Assembly: GCF_000143415.4 (NCBI RefSeq)
Contig: NW_003314333.1
Location: forward strand, 124,001 to 188,000
DNA: 64,000 nucleotides
Direction: 5' to 3'
From: Selaginella moellendorffii
Lineage: Eukaryota > Streptophyta > Lycopodiopsida > Selaginellales > Selaginellaceae
The position numbers and the translations under genes are program-made. This document shows, piece after piece, positions 53,572-62,923 of this stretch (positions are counted from its first letter, which is position 1; each line of letters opens with the position of its first letter). The notes under the pieces are model-generated. The model had not been told where the DNA came from, searched no databases, and saw only the letters and a program-made list of their open reading frames with translations.

Positions 53572-54787
53572 GGATAGTGCTCAAGTTGCTCACATTTGCC
53601 CAACATGCCTATGATGAAGAGAATTAAGGGTCAAAATGGAGGGAGATATAGGCCTCAAGTACACCTAACCATTGACTTGTAGCTGCTGAAGTAGCTGCTG
53701 GAGTAGCCGCTCGGGTAACCGATGAAGTAGCCGCTGGAGTAGCCGCTAGAGTAGCCATTGGGGTAACTGCTGAAGTAGCCGCTGGAGTAGCTGCTGGAGT
53801 AGCCGCTGGGGTAACCGCTGAAGTAGCCGCTGGAGTAGCCGCTGGATTAGCCGGTAGCCGGTAACTGGTAACCAGTAGCGGGGGACCTATAACCGGTAAC
53901 CACCTGCTCTCACTTCTACTCCTGCGCTTGTTTCAACACCAACTCCTATCCTTGCGCCTGTTCCTACTGTCCCTGTTCTTACGCCAACCCTTTTTCTTGC
54001 TCCCCTTGTTCCTGTTTCTACACCTACCTGTTCCTTGAAGATTGCTTCATTCCCAAGTAACCTCCAACAAAGTTTAGCCCAAAAGAGAAAAATGAGTCCT
54101 TTAGTCTTGATCTTTCCCCATTTTGACCGTTGGTGGGCTTGTTGGAAAGTGCTTAGCCTCATCTACCCTCTTATCGCAAGAATTTGGGAAGAAGCCACCT
54201 CAATATTCCCCAAAATCTAAGAAGAGGTAACCCAAAACACGAATATTGTGGAAAAACATGTGCATGTCATTGATGTAGATCGATACTAAGGCGCTGTTGG
54301 TATTTTTGGAAAGTGTAGGACCAGGAGCACCTCTAGAAATAAACGGCAGCCAAAACAAAGCCCGGAGGAGCACGAAATCCTGTTGCAAAGATTACCCAAT
54401 CTAGCCAAAGAAGAAAATCCTTTTGCATGCTGTCAATTTGGCCAAATCTAGTGCCAAGAATCACCACTACTCGTAGATCTAGGCCAGATCTACAAGCCCA
54501 AATGCACTACCTTGAGAAATTGAGCCGAGGATCCAGGCGAGAAAATGAAAACCCCAAAATGTTCCTCCAACTGAGCCAAGAAATGTTGTATCTCTTCAAA
54601 TATTGTATGGCTTGATGAGCGCCATACCTTACTGGAAAGAGGAGCTTCAGATATATCCAACACACCCAAGATCAAACAAAACTGCCACAAGACGAACAAG
54701 GAATTCCTTCCCAAAATCTGCTGCCCAAAAGGAAAAGAGAGAAATGACGCCCAAAAAGTGTTGTGCGTTCACGCTAGGTTCAACATT
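53572..54787 (-). other. E1 copy 4 leader
   Basis: Between the 5' LTR and gag, aligned with 32887-34040 of copy 3. It holds the expanded 12 bp array (53679-53852) and the GGTTACCGG repeat cluster (53852-53905). Short open stretches exist but no recognisable protein. No convincing primer-binding site follows the LTR end. Confidence 0.55.
53679..53852 (-). repeat. 12 bp tandem array with 48 bp higher-order period
   Basis: About 14 units of GTAGCCGCTGGA type on the plus strand. Every fourth unit is a GGGGTAACYGCT variant, giving a 48 bp super-unit. On the minus strand it would encode Ala-Thr-Pro-rich repeats. Copy 3 has only about two or three units at the same place (33846-33885), so the array expanded in copy 4. 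Confidence 0.8.
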
Positions 54788-54978
54788 TGTTTTGGGAAGG
54801 AGGGGCACCTCCCCCAACGCTTGCTCAAACACGAGAAATGCTTCAATGCTCTTCGCAAAATGCCCCCCCCCTTGCCCTTGTGAGGCAAGGGTTTTATACA
54901 AGGAAGATAGGGAATATTTTGAGGATCAAAATATTCCCTTTCTCACTCTCTCACTCTCTCAATGGCCACGCCCTAACA
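54788..54978 (-). repeat. E1 copy 4, 5' LTR (191 bp)
   Basis: Minus strand TGTTAGGGCGTGGCC ... TCCTTCCCAAAACA. TATA-like TTGTATAAAACCC about 75 bases in. Very short for a nearly 9 kb element. Matches 46114-46301. Confidence 0.85.
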
Positions 54979-56099
54979 GGAGGAAGGACAAAGAGGCTGT
55001 CATCAACAAAGCCGAAGACGAAGGGGAGGATAGCGAAAAAAGAAGTGACAACACTGGCAGAAGTTAGAAGAAACTTGACTTCGATCAGTATTTCCACGCA
55101 TTAGGGAATCCACAGGTAGTACAACCCATGTTGGTTTCAATGGCAGGAACGTCCAACCCCGTCATCATGAAGAAGGCTCTTCCTCCTACCTTTCATGGAA
55201 TGGAGAATGAAGACTATGAGTGGCACTTGAAGCAGTTCAACATGGCATGTGCACTCAACAACGAGATAATGGATGTCGAGAAGATTGCACTGTTTCCTTT
55301 CACTTTGAAGGGAGATGCGGCAGAATGGTTCTACGACCAGAATGATACCTACGCCACCTTTGCTGCACTGTCTCACGACTTCAAAGGATACTACAAGAAG
55401 AAGTACGAGTGCCGTGATCTAGTGGTGAGATTGCAAGAGATCTAAAAAGGGGATACGGAGTTGGCAGAAGACTATGTTAGAAGGTTTAGCAAAATCTATG
55501 GCCAATGTGATGCCACCACTGTTCCGGATGTCTTAGCTATGAACTAGTTTCTCAACGGACTTTGGTCTGAGATGCAGACTCTAGTATGGCTAGAAGCACC
55601 CACCACATTGGACACTGCTTGTGCGGCTGCAGAGAAAGTCGACAAGATACTGTGCAAAACACGCAATGCACTCAGAAGGGAGCTTCATACGAAAGGTGGT
55701 GTCGATCGGTCAGCTGACTTGGTGAAGAAAATGGGATAACTGGAAGATTTGGATATTTGACAGCCCAGAAGAAAGGATATATTCTGCTCCATCTGTAAGA
55801 ATGAAGGGCACTATGCAAATGAGTGCAAAACCCCCAGATGTCAGATATGCAATCAAACAGGACATGGAGCAAGGAGCTGTCGATACTACGTAAGACCCGA
55901 ACCAGCAGCTGCACAAGTGGAACTGAGCGATTACTGGCTGCAACAAGGTCAGCGGCAACAACCGCTCCCAAAAGATTACCCACGCATGACGAACCATCCG
56001 AGGCAACGACAATGGTTCGAGCGACAACAACAACAGTAGTTCAAACAGTGCCCTCGGCAACCTCAACGACAGCAGAACCAAGATCATCAACAACTTCAA
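54979..56099 (+). pseudogene. E2 gag, C-terminal part with two zinc knuckles
   Basis: KKALPPTFHGMENEDYEWHL, NEIMDVEKIALFPFTLKGDA, AEWFYDQ and FAALSHDFKGYYKKKYECRD form the gag core (55128-55445). A stop follows at 55443-55445. It continues with EDYVRRFSKIYGQCD and ends in two CCHC knuckles, CSICKNEGHYANEC and CQICNQTGHGARSC, near 55790-55875, then a Gln-rich tail up to the E3 insertion. TAG and TAA stops interrupt. Nucleocapsid knuckles bind genomic RNA. Confidence 0.8.
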
Positions 56100-56957
56100 C
56101 TCTTTCCTTACTGCCATGATGGCAAGAGGTCGGTACTATTGGTTCCCTTTATTGGCCCCTCTTGTCCAAGTGTTAGTAAACTGGACTTAGCATCTGTACT
56201 TGGCCAGATGAGCATAAGGATGGAATTCCTAAGTGTCTATTTGGCCAAGCATACTTGGCCCGGCTTTTTAGTTCTTTTTTTCTCTGTCTAGCACTGGCTT
56301 GGCAAGAACCTTCGCGTATTGAGACTAATCCCTCAATATCGCCGGATGATAGCTTAGCGTGTTTGCCAAACACCCTCGCTATCACACCCTTTGTGTTAGT
56401 CTCATTTTGGTCCCAAATACTATTTATGGAAAGTGTCTAGATTTGCTCATTTGGCATATCTATAGAATGTAGAGGTCGGCCTGAACATAATGGTGTTTGT
56501 CCCGTGTCCAAATTCGCAATCTAAGGACATTCCATATTTAGTAAGTTTCGAGCTTGTCCCAGAGACTAACTCCTGGTACTAAGGGAGGCTTGGGGTGAAA
56601 GCCCAAAGTGTGTGTTCCTCGGGGGGGGCTATGGGGGGTTCCAAATGTATAGTAGGGATAATGGTTGGAATGCATGTCCGACCACCTGAGACATTAGTTT
56701 AGCTCCTGCTGGGCTGTGTCGCTCCTTGTTCTGCATCCGGCTTGGGTCTAAGCCTAAGCTCCACACTGCTCTAGTCGGTGGAGTACCCTCCTCCTCGCAT
56801 TAGGCCACCGGTATGCCAAAATTGTGCCAGACTCCGTCTGACACCATTTTGGGTGCACGTGCTGGATACGGGGAGCTGGTGCTTGTGGGATTGTACCAGA
56901 CCCTCGTTTCGTAGCGCAATGGGCTTGGAGTTCGGCTCCAAATTCAGGTGCGCTACA
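56100..56957 (+). repeat. E3 5' LTR, 5' truncated
   Basis: Aligned with 62062-62923. Ends GGTGCGCTACA just before the primer-binding site. Lacks the first 57 bases of the 3' LTR, including TG. Related sequence occurs at 11257-11795, 11929-12240 and 13265-13400. Confidence 0.85.
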
Positions 56958-56975
56958 TTTGGTATTGGAGCAATT
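56958..56975 (+). promoter_or_regulatory. E3 primer-binding site
   Basis: TTTGGTATTGGAGCAATT follows the LTR end directly. It resembles the TGGTATCAGAGC site for initiator-Met tRNA used by many plant LTR elements, with two changes. Confidence 0.6.
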
Positions 56976-57148
56976 GTTTCAGCGATTCCTATCCAACATT
57001 TGTTGGATTTTCTGACTCAAGTTGCATACGCAGAGACTTTTCTAGTAGATCCGAAGCGACCTGTGTAGGATTAGTTGGATTGCACCATTCGGTAAGAATG
57101 TTGTAGGCATGTTCAATTACTGATAGAGGCATGCATGCAACTAGCAGA

Positions 57149-58183
57149 ATGGTGAAGAGGAACCGTGTTGATGACGTAGAAACCTCTAGACGGGCGAATC
57201 GAGAGGAGGAAACTCCTACTAGAGATGCTGTGAAAGAGGCTGAGGCCGAGTCAGAAGAGGAAGAGCCAGATGCGGCAGCGCTGCAGCGTACAGCTTAGGA
57301 AGTCGAAATCGAGAATTTGTGAAGGGAGATTCACAAATTAAAGAAGGAGAACAAGAAAAGGAAGAAAGAAGCTGAGGCAGCTAAACCAGCTAAGCCTAAG
57401 CAACCGGACTCCTCTTGGAGTTCTGAGGACGATGAAGTTCTGCAGCCGCCCCCGATTGCACGAGTTTCAAAGTTCAAGCCTCTGAAACCACCCAAATTCA
57501 AAGGCATGCGGGACTATCAAGTTTTGGAGGACTGGGTCTACGATATGGAAAATTATTTCATAGCGGCAGATGTAGATGATTGTACGAAAGTTGTGTGCGC
57601 GCAATCCTTTCTCACCGATCATTTTCTAGAGGGTTTAAGTTCATTTTCTCGCAATGAGATTTTGAAGTTTAAGCCGAAGACGTACCTAGAGTGTAAGGAG
57701 GCAGCATAGCAAGTTGCCTTTAGTCACTCGCTCATGGAACAATATTAGCAGCCGTATGTTGGTACCTCGGATAAGAATAAGAATTCTGGGAATAAACAAG
57801 GTGATCGGAAACAGAGGGTGGAAGGCAAGTTCTGCTTTGGAGGCTCATAAGCAACGGTTAACAAAGGTGGTGGTGGTTGGAGACCACCAGCAGCTTCTTC
57901 TGATCCTAGGCCCCTTGTTCCTCCTCCTGGTGGGTACAAGCAGTAGCAACCTGCAAAACCTGCTCCTAGCGGAACGGGTAGTGTGGGTCATTGCTTCTAT
58001 TGTGGAGAGTCGGGACATAGGTCCTCGGAATGTCCCAACAAGCATAAGACAAGGTCTCGAGTTAATGTCATGAGGGAAGACAGTGGTGGTGAAGCTGAAG
58101 GGGTTGACGAATTGATCAATGCAGACTATGAGGAAGAAGAGGTGAGTAACTTTCGTTGCTTTCCTCAAGCTTTTCTTGCAGTC
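57149..58183 (+). pseudogene. E3 gag
   Basis: Starts MVKRNRVDDVETSRR and runs through an acidic and coiled-coil segment (KKENKKRKKEAEAAK), then PPKFKGMRDYQVLEDWVYDM and VCAQSFLTDHFLEGLSSFSR, ending in the knuckle CFYCGESGHRSSEC near 57990. Stops at 57296-57298 (TAG), 57320-57322 (TGA), 57707-57709 (TAG) and near 57747, 57848 and 57943. Most would derive from CAG or CGA by a single C-to-T change. Confidence 0.8.
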
Positions 58184-58721
58184 TAAACCCACCCAAGGCC
58201 CCTCGGTCCCAGTCTCAACCTCAAGTCGGTTTGGAAGCCCCACTGGAGAGTCCCTTCTAGTAGGCTTTGTCCGTGGACACCGAATCCGAGTGATGATTGA
58301 CACGAGAGCTACGTACAACATGATATCCGAAGACTTAGTTAAGTTGTTAGGATTGAATGCTAAGCAAATGTCACCTATGCACTTCCGGTTTGCGGAAGGT
58401 GGGCAAGTAGCTAGAAATTTTGTGAGTGATGTTCCAATAAAGATATCCAAGTGGAAAGAAAGAGTGGACTTAGTAGTGTTGAAGATACCAGATTTTCAGA
58501 TGGTGTTTGGTATAGACTTCTTCAACAAATATATAAGAGGGATTTATGGTGCTGGACAAAGTTGTATCACGTTGAAGTCAGAAGGACGTCCCGATGTGTC
58601 CTTCCAATTGCAAAAGCGTTCCTCAAAGGATTGGGGATGCAAAGTTCCTAACTGCAAGGGCCGCTCAAAAAGCAGCAAAGAAGGGATGTCGGATCTTTTG
58701 GGTTTAAGTGATGGAAGCTAA
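58176..58721 (+). pseudogene. E3 protease
   Basis: FVRGHRIRVMIDTRATYNMI contains the catalytic Asp, but the DTGA motif reads DTRA (Gly to Arg, GGA to AGA type). The later hydrophobic segment DFQMVFGIDFF stands for the usual LG-D-F. The frame is open for 181 codons yet the active site is damaged. Confidence 0.75.
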
Positions 58722-59529
58722 GAGTGTTGGTGACTCAATTCGAATTGGTGATGGGGTTGATCCTGTACCACAGAAGATATTGGAGTTATTGGTGTGGAAT
58801 CAAGATATCTTTCCAAAGGATTTGCTGCTAGGGATACCTCCTAGCCGTGAGGTTGATCATTTGATTGAGGTTATTCCAGGTTCTAAACCACATACAAAAG
58901 CTCTATATTGGTTGAACATCAAGGAGATGGCTAAACTCAAGAAGCAACTCAAGGAGCTTCTTGACAAAGGTCATATCCAACCCAGCAAGTCACCTTATAG
59001 AGCACCGGTCCTTTTTGTTTTGAAAAAGGATGGAACCATGAGGATGTGTATTGACTATCGGGCACTTAACAAGATCACGGTTAAAAACAGTTATCCTTTG
59101 CCTCACATTGATGACTTGTTTGACCAACTCTTAAAGGCTAAGTATTTTATGCGACTTGATTTGTGGTCCGGGTATCATCAGATACGGGTGGCGGATCAGG
59201 ATGTGGAGAAGACAGCCTTTAAGACTCGGTACGGATCTTATGAGTTCCTTATCATGCCGTTCGGGTTATGTAATGCTCCAGCAACGTTCAGCACTATGAT
59301 AGATAGAATATTCAGAGATTATTTGGACGCATTTGTTGTCCTTTATATCGACGATGTTCTAGTCTTCAGCAAAATGTTGGAGGATCATTTGAAACACTTC
59401 GAGCTGGTGTTTCAAAAGTTGTGCAAACACAAACTGTATGCTAAGGAAAGTAAATGCGCTTTTGGTCAATTGTGTGTAAACTTTCTTGGACATATAGTTG
59501 GTGGTGGCGTGATTGAAGTCAACCTATAG
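58708..59529 (+). pseudogene. E3 reverse transcriptase
   Basis: Intact stretch of 273 codons: [74 protein letters not shown] (first Asp), [35 protein letters not shown] (catalytic pair), [15 protein letters not shown]. It is in another frame from the protease. TAG at 59527-59529 ends it, where a Gln codon is expected. All RT catalytic residues are kept. Confidence 0.88.
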
Positions 59530-59532
59530 AAG

Positions 59533-60272
59533 GTGGAAGCGGTGAAGTTTTGGGAAGTCCTGACCACTGTATCAGATGTTCGTTCCTTTCTCGGTTTGGT
59601 GGGATACTATCGCAAGTTTGTCCGCAATTTTGCAAGAATTGCTCTTCTGTTGACTGAGTTGACAAAGAGTAATATTCCATTTCACTGGACACCAGCTTGT
59701 CAGCGTGCTTTTGTACGGTTGAAGGAGATCTTGACTACAATTCCTGTTTTCAGGATCCCAGATCTTGATAAACCCTTCAAAGTGCATTGTGATGCATCTA
59801 GTTATGCTATTGGTGCGTGTTATAGCAAGATTATGACAAAGCAATTGGTGTTATGCTAAGGTGACATGGTTGTCCTGTTGTGTTCTATTCCAAGAAATTG
59901 GATGAAACCCAATGAAGATGGTCAACGCATGAGAAAGAGATGTTTGCTATAGTGTCGGCTCTGGAACACTGGAGACACTACTTGGGTGGACACACCAAGG
60001 CTTATACAGATAGTAACACACTAAGCTACTTTGCTATGCAACCTAACCTTACGCCAAAGCAGGCTCGTTGGCAAGAGAAGCTTGGTAGATATGATATTGA
60101 AATCATATATAAACCTGGTAAAGACAATATTATTCCAGATGCGTTGAGTCGTCAGGCTCAATTCCAGGCAATATCGGCAATCAGTTCGGACTGGTTAGAG
60201 GACGTTCGGGCTTTGTATGGAAGTGATCCATTGGCGAAGGCAATTTTATGCCGTGCGGGGTTGTTGAAGTAG
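59533..60272 (+). pseudogene. E3 RNase H
   Basis: 59533-59859 gives RSFLGLVGYYRKFVRNFARI, FHWTPACQRAFVRLK and FKVHCDASSYAIGACY with the catalytic DAS. After a frame break, 59940-60272 gives MFAIVSALEHWRHYLGGH, KAYTDSNTLSYF (TD kept) and IIYKPGKDNIIPDALSRQAQ. Unlike E1 it keeps its catalytic Asp residues. Confidence 0.85.
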
Positions 60273-60368
60273 AGCCCTGGTAGCGAAGCAGCAAAAGTTG
60301 CTAGTCGCACTAATGCGAAGCTTCACTTCTCAGTTCGGGATGGGCTTATATTCTATAAGAAAGAAAGA

Positions 60369-61380
60369 TTGTATCTTCCCTCTAAGGATCTTCAGCAATT
60401 ATTTCTACGGGAACATCATGATGTTCCAGCAGTGGGACATGGTGGACAGCAAAAGACTCTGACTTCATTGAAAAAGGGATTTTTCTGGTCTGGTATGGAA
60501 GGTGATGTAGTGGACTATGTCTGTTCCTACCCTATATGCCAGCAATGTAAGCGCAAAGCTAAGAAGCAGGCTGTAAAGTTGTAGTGCATTCCCGCACTGG
60601 CATGGCCATTTCAGAGTGTGACACTTGATTCCGTCACTTGCTTGCCAAAGTCTAAGGGTTATGATACTTTGATGGTGGTTGTGGATTGGTTGTCGAAGAT
60701 TGCACACTTCATTCCAACTGTGGGAACAGTGAATGCGAAACAAGTAGCAAAGCTCTTTTTTCATGAAGTTGTGCGAGTTTGTGGTCTTCCCGAAGAGATG
60801 ATCTCGGATAGGGATTCGAGGTTTACGGGGAAGTTTTGGGGCATGCTGTTCCAGTTGTTTGGTACCAAGTTGAAGTTTAGTACGGCTTATCATCCTCAAA
60901 CTGATGGGCAGACCGAACACGTGAATGCTCAAGTTGAGGATTATCTACGGTACTATGTCGCGGCGGACCAACGCAACTGGGTTGAGCATTTGAATACAGC
61001 AGAAATCTGTTATAACAACACTTTTCACAGCACTATAGGTTGTTCTCTATAGGAGATGCTACAAGGGAATGCTCGTGGGGTTCCTCAACAGATCGTTGTA
61101 CCGAAACCAATGACCAAAGTGTTGGTCCCAGCCGTTGAAACTTATGCAGAGCAGCTACGCCATGGTTGGTCTAGAGCTACTGAGGCGATGGGTAAAGCTC
61201 AGGATAGGTATCGACGTGATAAGGATCAGCATCATCGGGATGTATCCTATCAAGTGGGAGATCAGGTGTGGCTATCTTCCCGGAACTTGAACATTAAGGG
61301 ATCTTTATCTCGGAAGCTGTTACTGAGATATGTTGGACCTTATCGGGTGAGTTTGTCACAGAGTATGAGAATAGTAATAA
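60369..61380 (+). pseudogene. E3 integrase
   Basis: HHDVPAVGHGGQQKTL ... YPICQQCKRKAK is the zinc-binding domain. A TAG at 60582-60584 follows, then SVTLDSVTCLP (Asp), EMISDRDSRFTGKFW (Asp), HPQTDGQTEHVNAQVEDYL (Glu), and after another TAG (61050) a C-domain with VGDQVWLSSRNL and LLLRYVGPYRV. The usual continuation after GPY is replaced by a Lys-rich tail and there is no chromodomain. Confidence 0.85.
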
Positions 61381-61439
61381 AGACTAGTTTTTGTAAAAAA
61401 AAGAAACCTTGTCATAAATCTTGCAAATCAATAAAGTAA

Positions 61440-62004
61440 TATATTTCTATCAATCAAAGTGTCGTTTCTCTCATTCGTTCGTACTTGGGTCAGTTTTGGC
61501 AGGCTGACTTCGGCACTTCGGTGCATGGGTCCAATCCATAACCATGGGGATAACTATTATAGACTGATCACAAGTCCCTGCATCTCTCTCGATGACTCAT
61601 TTTCAAAAAGGGGTGTGGTCATGTAAACAACTTAATCTGCCAATTTATAGTAGTTGTCTAAATCTTCCCGACGGGGTTGATTTCTTGCTCAGGGGCAGTT
61701 GGGCCTGCGGCCTTCTCCCTATATCCCTACGGGCAGGGATGTATTATTCCTTTGTAAGCCGAGTGGTACTCAGAGCAGCAAGGGTGGCTAACTCTGTTAG
61801 TCATTTCCTTGTCGGTGACAGCTAGAGGGTGTCTGAGTCTTAATGTCTTTGGATGTAGAAGAGAGGTCGTTCCATAACTCATTTAAGTCGGTGTGTTTCC
61901 CATATAGTGTGCTTTCCGTTAACTTTCGGAGTTATTTCCTTGACGGTTTGCTAGACTCGGGTATACATCAACGAGGACGTCGATCTTCCCTAAGGGGGGG
62001 AGAG
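61440..62004 (+). other. E3 3' untranslated region and polypurine tract
   Basis: No coding signal. An AATAAA-like AATCAATAAAGTAAT near 61425-61440 may be a polyadenylation site. Ends in AAGGGGGGGAGAG (61992-62004) immediately before the 3' LTR. Confidence 0.55.
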
Positions 62005-62923
62005 TGTCGCAAATGTGACTTCGGGTATTGAAAGATACTTGTCAACTAGTCCTTACAGACACTCTTTCCTTACTGCCATGACAGCAGGAGGTCGGTACTG
62101 CTGGTTCCCTTTATTGGCCCCTCTTGTCCAAGTGTTAGTAAACTGGACTTAGCATCTGTACTTGGCCAGATGAGCATAAGGACGGAATTCCTAAGTGTCT
62201 ATTTGGCCAAGCATACTTGGCCCGGCTTTTTAATTCTCTTTTGCTCTGTCTTGCACTGGCTTGGCAAGAACCCTTGCGTATTGAGACTAGTCCCTCAATA
62301 TCGCCAGATGATAGCTTACCGTGTTTGCCAAACACCCTCGCTATCACACCCTTTGTGTAGTCTCATTTCGGTCCCAAATACTATTTATGGAAAGTGTCTA
62401 GATTTGCTCATTTGGCATATTTACAAATGTAGAGGTCGGCCTGAACATAATGGTGTTCGTCCCGTGTCCAAATTTGCAATCTAAGGACATTCCATATTTA
62501 GTAAGTTTCGAGCTTGTCCCAGAGACTAACTCTTAGTACTAAGGGAGGTTTGGGGTGAAAGCCCAAAGTGTGTGTTCCTCAAGGGGGGGGGGGGATATGA
62601 GGGGTTCCAAATGTATAGTAGGGATAGTGGTTGGAATGCATGTCTGACCATCTGAGACATTAGTTTGGCTCCCACTGGGCTGTGTCACTCCTTGTTTTGC
62701 GTTCGGCTTGGGTCTAAGCCCAAGCTCCACGCTGCTCTAGTCGGTGGAGTACCCTCCTCCTCGTGTTAGGCCACCAGTATGCCAAAATTGTGCCAGACTC
62801 CGTCTGACACCATTTTGCGTGCAAGTGCTGGATACAGGGAGCTAGTGCTCGTGGGATTGTACCAGACCCTTGTTTCGTAGCGTAACAGGCTTGGAGTTTG
62901 GCTCCAAATTTAGGTGCACTACA
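62005..62923 (+). repeat. E3 3' LTR (919 bp)
   Basis: TGTCGCAAATGTGAC ... GGTGCACTACA. Homologous to 56100-56957 with scattered substitutions and a different G-run length at about 62584-62593. E2 sequence resumes at 62924. Confidence 0.88.

Larger units (their letters stand above)
46114..54978 (-). mobile_element. E1 copy 4: near full-length element (8865 bp) nested in E2
   Basis: Two short LTRs at 54788-54978 (5') and 46114-46301 (3') enclose leader, gag, protease, spacer, aRNH, RT, RNase H, integrase and a 1.1 kb 3' untranslated region. Flanking bases are GGGAG (46109-46113) and GGAGG (54979-54983), an imperfect target duplication. This is the best preserved E1 and shows aRNH and RT in one uninterrupted frame. 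It is still defective: protease Gly to Ser, an RT deletion, frameshifts, and integrase Asp to Asn. Confidence 0.9.
56100..62923 (+). mobile_element. E3: Ty3/gypsy element nested in E2
   Basis: 5' LTR 56100-56957 (first about 57 bp missing) and 3' LTR 62005-62923 (919 bp, TGTCGC ... CTACA). Primer-binding-like TTTGGTATTGGAGC at 56958 and polypurine tract AAGGGGGGGAGAG at 61992-62004. Internal order gag, protease, RT, RNase H, integrase in the plus direction. No target duplication can be tested because the 5' end is lost. Stops and frame changes throughout. Confidence 0.88.

Noticed and set aside
53679-53852. Possible CRISPR-like array
   Set aside because: Units are 12 bp and contiguous, without spacers; this is a plain tandem repeat in a plant element.
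57845-58450. A 201-codon minus-strand frame opposite E3 gag/protease
   Set aside because: No domain; the plus strand holds the zinc knuckle and protease.
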